Assembly (NCBI GenBank): GCA_963821275.1
Contig: CAWGDF010000009.1
Location: forward strand, 611,784-675,783
DNA length: 64,000 nt
Origin: JACVRW01 sp963821275
GTDB lineage: Bacteria > Actinomycetota > Thermoleophilia > Solirubrobacterales > Thermoleophilaceae
Reading direction: 5' to 3'
This document shows, in pieces, positions 60,689 to 64,000 of the stretch; the first letter of the stretch is position 1; each line of letters opens with the position of its first letter. The notes under the pieces were generated by a model. The model saw nothing but the letters and a program-made list of their open reading frames with translations, was not told the DNA's origin and made no database searches. The position numbers and the translations under genes were made by a program.

Positions 60689-62796
60689 GCTACGTCGTCG
60701 CGGTCGACAGCGGGGGCACATTCAGCGACTGCGTCGTGGTCGACTCGGACGGGGGGATGGTGCGGGCCAAGTCACCCTCTACCCCGCCGAACTTCGAGCA
60801 GGGCGTCCTGGCCGCCGTCGCCGAGGCCGCCGGCCGGCTCGACACCACCCTGGAGGACCTGCTTGGACAGACCGACATCTTCGCTCACGGGACGACCGTC
60901 GCAACCAACATATTGATCACCCGGACCGGCGCGAGGACCGCGCTGCTCACGACTCGCGGACATGAGGACGCGGTGATCATCGGCCGCACCGTCCAGAAGG
61001 TCGCGGGCCTCTCGGAGGCCGAGATCGTCAACGTGGCCCGGCTCTCGAAGGCCGAACCGCTCGTGCCCCGCTCGAGCATCCACGGGGTCCACGAGCGGGT
61101 GGACCGCACAGGCGAGGTTGTCGCACCGTTACGGCTCGAGCGGCTGGAGGAGCTTGCCGCCCGGCTGCGGGAGGAGGGCGTGGAGGCGATCGCGATCAGC
61201 TTCCTCTGGTCGTTTCTCAACCCTCGGCACGAGCGCCAGCTGCGCGACTGGCTGACTGCTGGGAACGGCAGTGGCCGGGCGAACTGGTTCGTGACTGCCT
61301 CCAGCGACCTCGCTCCCGTGATCCGCGAGTACGAGCGCACTGCGACGACCGTCCTCAACGCCTACCTCACGCCCGGTGTGCACGGCTACCTGAAGCGCAT
61401 GGGCGACCGGCTCCGCGGCGCGGGCCACCGTGGAGCGATCTCGGTGATGCACTCGGCGGGCGGTGTGTCGTCGCTGGACGAGGCGCGGGAGCGAGGCGTC
61501 ACTCTGCTGTCCTCGGGGCCGGCCGGCGGCATGCTCGGCGCCCGCGAGCTCGCCCGCCGCCTCGAGCTGGACCCCGTGATCGCGACGGACGTGGGCGGCA
61601 CGAGCTTCGACATCGGGACGATCGTCGACGGCGAGCCGGGATACGCGGACACGCCGGTCTTCGCAAAGTACCCCGTGGCCCTGCCGATCATCGACGTCAC
61701 ATCGATCGGCGCCGGCGGGGGCAGCATCGCCTGGATCGAGCCGGAGACCGGTGTGCTGAAGGTCGGTCCTCAGAGCGCGGGCGCCTCGCCCGGGCCGGCG
61801 TGTTACGACGCGGGTGGAACGGAGCCGACCGTCACCGACGCCAACGTCGTGCTCGGGGGGATCGATCCCGACAACTTTCTTGGCGGCCGGATGCGCCTCA
61901 ATCGCGAGCTCGCGGTGACAGCCGTCCGCGGGGGCGTGGCCGAGCCGCTGGGGCTGGATCCGGAGGAGGGCGCCGCGCGAACCGTCGAGATCGTCAACTC
62001 TCAGATGGCGGACCTGATCCGGCGCGTCACCATCGAGCGTGGCCTCGACCCCGCAGGCTTCACGGTCTTCGCCTACGGTGGCGCGGCCGGAATGCACGCA
62101 GGCGCCTATGCGCGGAAGCTCGGCTGCCGCCACGTTGTCGTCCCGCGGGCGGCCGCCGTGTTCTCGGCCTTTGGGATCGGGATGAGCGACGCGAAGCGTG
62201 TGGCCGTGCTCTCGGACCCCTCGCGCGCCCCGTTCGAGCTCGACCGCTGGAGCGCCCGCTTCCTTGAGCTCGAGGAGTCGCTCCGGCGCGAGTTCGAGGA
62301 GGAGCACCTGCCCACCGGAAGCCTCTCCCTGCGGCGCTACGTCGAGCTTCAGTTCCGGGGACAGGTACACGCCCTGCGCGTTCCCGTCGAGCATGGCGAC
62401 CTGCAGCTCGACGACGGCGGCGAGCACGTGATCGACCGCTTCAGCGACCTGTACGAGGCGAAGTACGGCGCGGGCACCGCTTACCGCAAAGCCGGTGTGG
62501 AGGCCATGACTTTCGTTGTCGAGGGCGAGGCGGGCCTGCCGCTGCCGAAGATCGAGCCGCTTCCGAGCGAGGGCCAGGACCCGAGCGCCGCCTGGCGGGG
62601 CGAGCGCGCCGTGTACCTCCCGGAGCTGGGCGACCGCGAGACCGTGCAGGTCTACAGCTCCGAGCGCCTGCGACCGGGAAACGAGCTGACGGGTCCGGCG
62701 CTCGTGGAGGCGGAGGACACCACGGTGCTGGTTCATCCCGAACAGCGGCTGTGGGTCGACGGCTTCCTCAACCTGCGGATCGATCTCGGGGGGTGA
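60685..62796 (+). CDS. Hydantoinase A/acetone carboxylase beta-type ATP-binding protein
   Basis: 703-aa ASKHA-like ATPase partner of the HyuB protein. The N-terminal domain opens VVAVDSGGTFSDCVVVD and has FAHGTTVATNILITRTGART. The main domain has LLSSGPAGGMLGA, ATDVGGTSFDIGTIVDG, SIGAGGGSIAWIEP and FAYGGAAGMHAGAYA. In this superfamily the subunit activates substrate or bicarbonate with ATP; 5-oxoprolinase, N-methylhydantoinase and acetone carboxylase all share it. GTG 60685 overlaps HyuB. Overlaps the flavin oxidoreductase downstream (GTGA). Confidence 0.92.
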   Translation: MSYVVAVDSGGTFSDCVVVDSDGGMVRAKSPSTPPNFEQGVLAAVAEAAGRLDTTLEDLLGQTDIFAHGTTVATNILITRTGARTALLTTRGHEDAVIIGRTVQKVAGLSEAEIVNVARLSKAEPLVPRSSIHGVHERVDRTGEVVAPLRLERLEELAARLREEGVEAIAISFLWSFLNPRHERQLRDWLTAGNGSGRANWFVTASSDLAPVIREYERTATTVLNAYLTPGVHGYLKRMGDRLRGAGHRGAISVMHSAGGVSSLDEARERGVTLLSSGPAGGMLGARELARRLELDPVIATDVGGTSFDIGTIVDGEPGYADTPVFAKYPVALPIIDVTSIGAGGGSIAWIEPETGVLKVGPQSAGASPGPACYDAGGTEPTVTDANVVLGGIDPDNFLGGRMRLNRELAVTAVRGGVAEPLGLDPEEGAARTVEIVNSQMADLIRRVTIERGLDPAGFTVFAYGGAAGMHAGAYARKLGCRHVVVPRAAAVFSAFGIGMSDAKRVAVLSDPSRAPFELDRWSARFLELEESLRREFEEEHLPTGSLSLRRYVELQFRGQVHALRVPVEHGDLQLDDGGEHVIDRFSDLYEAKYGAGTAYRKAGVEAMTFVVEGEAGLPLPKIEPLPSEGQDPSAAWRGERAVYLPELGDRETVQVYSSERLRPGNELTGPALVEAEDTTVLVHPEQRLWVDGFLNLRIDLGG

Positions 62797-63836
62797 GGCG
62801 GGTGGGCGAGGTGGAATACGGGCTCGGGCTCCCGCCCGCCGCTCCGGTGGGGGAGCTGGTTGAGCTGGCCGTCGAGGCGGAGCAGCTCGGCTATCGCTGG
62901 CTGTGGGTCAACGACGAGCGGCTCGAGCGCGATCCCTTCACGGTGCTTGCGGCGATGGCAGAGCGAACCGCGCGCATTCGGCTGGGTCCGGGCGTGACCA
63001 ACCCCTATAGCCGCCATCCGGCGCTCGTAGCTACGGCGATGGCGACGCTGGACGAGCTGTCGGGTGGTCGTGCCGTTCTCGGCCTCGGCGCCGGCGGTAC
63101 CAACCACCGAGCGCTCGCGGTCGAGCGCACCGCCCCGGTCACTGCCCTTCGGGAGGCGATCGAGCTGATCCGCGCGCTGTGGGCCGGCGCGCAAGTGACC
63201 GTCGAGGGGCGAGTCGTGCGCGCCTGCGAGGCGCAGCTCGACTTCGCAGCTCCGCGTGCGCGGCTGCCCGTGTACCTCGGTGCCCGTGGGCCGCGGGTCC
63301 TGGAGCTTGCCGGGGCCGTGGCCGATGGCGTGATCGTGGGCAACGTTGCCACCCGCGAGGGCTGGGATTACGCGCTCGGGCGGATCGCGGCGGGTGCGGC
63401 GAGCGCCGGGCGCGAGCTGGCCGACATCCGGCTCACGGCGTGGCTGTACGGGTGTGTCGCCGACGACGAAGAGGCGGCCCTCGACGCCATCCGGCCGATG
63501 GTGGCCACCTCGCTCGTCACGAGCCGACCCGTGCTGCGTGAGCTGGGCATCGAGATGCCCGAGGCCTTTGCGCGGGTGATGGAGACCCGCGACTGGAGCC
63601 TCGCCCGCGAGGCCGTCACGGAGGCAGGCCGCGAGCTACCCGCCGAGCTGGTCCTCCGGTTCGGGCTTGCCGGTACGCCGGAAACCTGCCGGCGGCGCCT
63701 TCGGGAGCTGCTCGACGCCGTCCCGCAGATCTCGCAGGTCACGATCGTGCCTTTCGCCCCCGCGACGGGATCGGTCGCCGAGACCGTGCGGCGCTTCATC
63801 GACGGGGTGGCGTTGGAGGCGGCAACGTGGACGTGA
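62793..63836 (+). CDS. LLM-class (F420 or FMN) flavin-dependent oxidoreductase
   Basis: 347-aa luciferase-like TIM barrel. VELAVEAEQLGYRWLWVND, ARIRLGPGVTNPYSRHPALV, LDELSGGRAVLGLGAGG and PVYLGARGPRVLELAG are the standard pattern of the F420-dependent N5,N10-methylene-H4MPT reductase-like group. Actinobacterial members usually use F420. Possible role: oxidation or reduction of a pathway intermediate. GTG 62793 overlaps HyuA; GTG 62802 is an alternative. Overlaps the ABC gene (GTGA). Confidence 0.88.
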   Translation: MRRVGEVEYGLGLPPAAPVGELVELAVEAEQLGYRWLWVNDERLERDPFTVLAAMAERTARIRLGPGVTNPYSRHPALVATAMATLDELSGGRAVLGLGAGGTNHRALAVERTAPVTALREAIELIRALWAGAQVTVEGRVVRACEAQLDFAAPRARLPVYLGARGPRVLELAGAVADGVIVGNVATREGWDYALGRIAAGAASAGRELADIRLTAWLYGCVADDEEAALDAIRPMVATSLVTSRPVLRELGIEMPEAFARVMETRDWSLAREAVTEAGRELPAELVLRFGLAGTPETCRRRLRELLDAVPQISQVTIVPFAPATGSVAETVRRFIDGVALEAATWT

Positions 63837-64000
63837 GCGTCTCGATGAGCGGCATCGTGAAGCGTTCGGCCCGGTCGAGGCGCTTACGGGGGTCGACTTC
63901 GATCTTCGGGCCGGCGAGATTCATGCGCTGCTCGGGGAGAACGGTGCCGGCAAGACCACGCTGATGAACGTGCTGTACGGCATGTTCGGTGCGGACGAGG
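63833..64000 (+). pseudogene. ABC transporter ATPase, 5' part, frameshifted and cut by window end
   Basis: From GTG 63833 the frame reads MSVSMSGIVKR. After about 63864 the continuation FGPVEALTGVDFDLRAGEIH lies in another frame, one base missing in the codon after Lys. Walker A LLGENGAGKTTLMNVLYGMF follows. The GENGAGKxTLMNVLYG form is typical of the duplicated ATPases of nucleoside/purine and simple-sugar importers (YufO/RbsA type). The rest lies outside the window. It would supply uptake for the region 5 operon. The single-base deletion could be a sequencing error. Confidence 0.7.

Overview
The window is GC-rich (about 70% by eye), densely packed and almost entirely co-directional. It has many GTG starts and many 1-4 base gene overlaps (ATGA, GTGA, TGATG). 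Together with the phoH-ybeY-era order, a fused hisIE, a liv-type ABC operon and a pyrophosphate-type phosphofructokinase, this suggests a high-GC actinobacterium. Thermoleophilia/Solirubrobacterales is my best guess, from overall impression rather than a marker gene. No rRNA, tRNA, CRISPR array or insertion sequence was found, and no gene-free gap exceeds about 200 bases.

Region 1 (1-8.2 kb) is housekeeping: the dnaJ 3' end, prmA, an MDR oxidoreductase, a cyclase, a frameshifted HAD gene on the minus strand, yqeY, phoH, ybeY, era and a GNAT gene. phoH carries a 358-residue intein with a LAGLIDADG endonuclease and the signature of a class 3 intein.

Region 2 (8.2-23.4 kb) holds hisIE and the trp genes in two blocks, trpEGDC and trpFBA. 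Between them sit a DUF1697 gene and a MoxR/DUF58/transglutaminase/HtrA cassette. It ends with an NTF2-like gene, a small membrane protein and pfk on the minus strand.

Region 3 (23.4-36.2 kb) contains the branched-chain amino-acid transporter livJHMGF with a strong hairpin after livJ. It continues with four small membrane or secreted proteins, then a TIGR01777 epimerase and an ACT-domain malic enzyme on the minus strand, then polA and a small transporter.

Region 4 (36.3-52.2 kb) looks like one long catabolic operon behind a TTGACC...TAGGGT promoter. It encodes two separate polypeptides that together make a PEP-synthase-like dikinase (swivelling-His protein and ATP-grasp protein, the arrangement of phenylphosphate synthase PpsA/PpsB). 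It also encodes a molybdenum hydroxylase trimer (small subunit frameshifted), an FAA hydrolase, an ABM-type monooxygenase, three metal-dependent cyclases (one fused to an HD domain), a CoxG-like protein, a GntR regulator, a zinc alcohol dehydrogenase, an MFS carrier, a beta-keto-acid cleavage enzyme, a frameshifted DUF1028 gene and an NTF2-like gene.

Region 5 (52.3-64 kb) is a second operon with its own promoter. It encodes another molybdenum hydroxylase trimer, a ureohydrolase, a GntR regulator, an isochorismatase-family hydrolase, a HyuB protein fused to an acetone-carboxylase-gamma-like zinc domain, HyuA, an LLM flavin oxidoreductase and the start of a nucleoside-type ABC ATPase. My main functional proposal is that HyuB/HyuA form an ATP-dependent ketone-type carboxylase rather than a plain hydantoinase. 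The resulting beta-keto acid could feed the cleavage enzyme of region 4. The substrates are unknown.

Four genes (about 3403, 41165, 51004 and 63864) each carry a single-base frameshift in otherwise intact coding sequence. Residual sequencing or assembly error is at least as likely as true pseudogenes.
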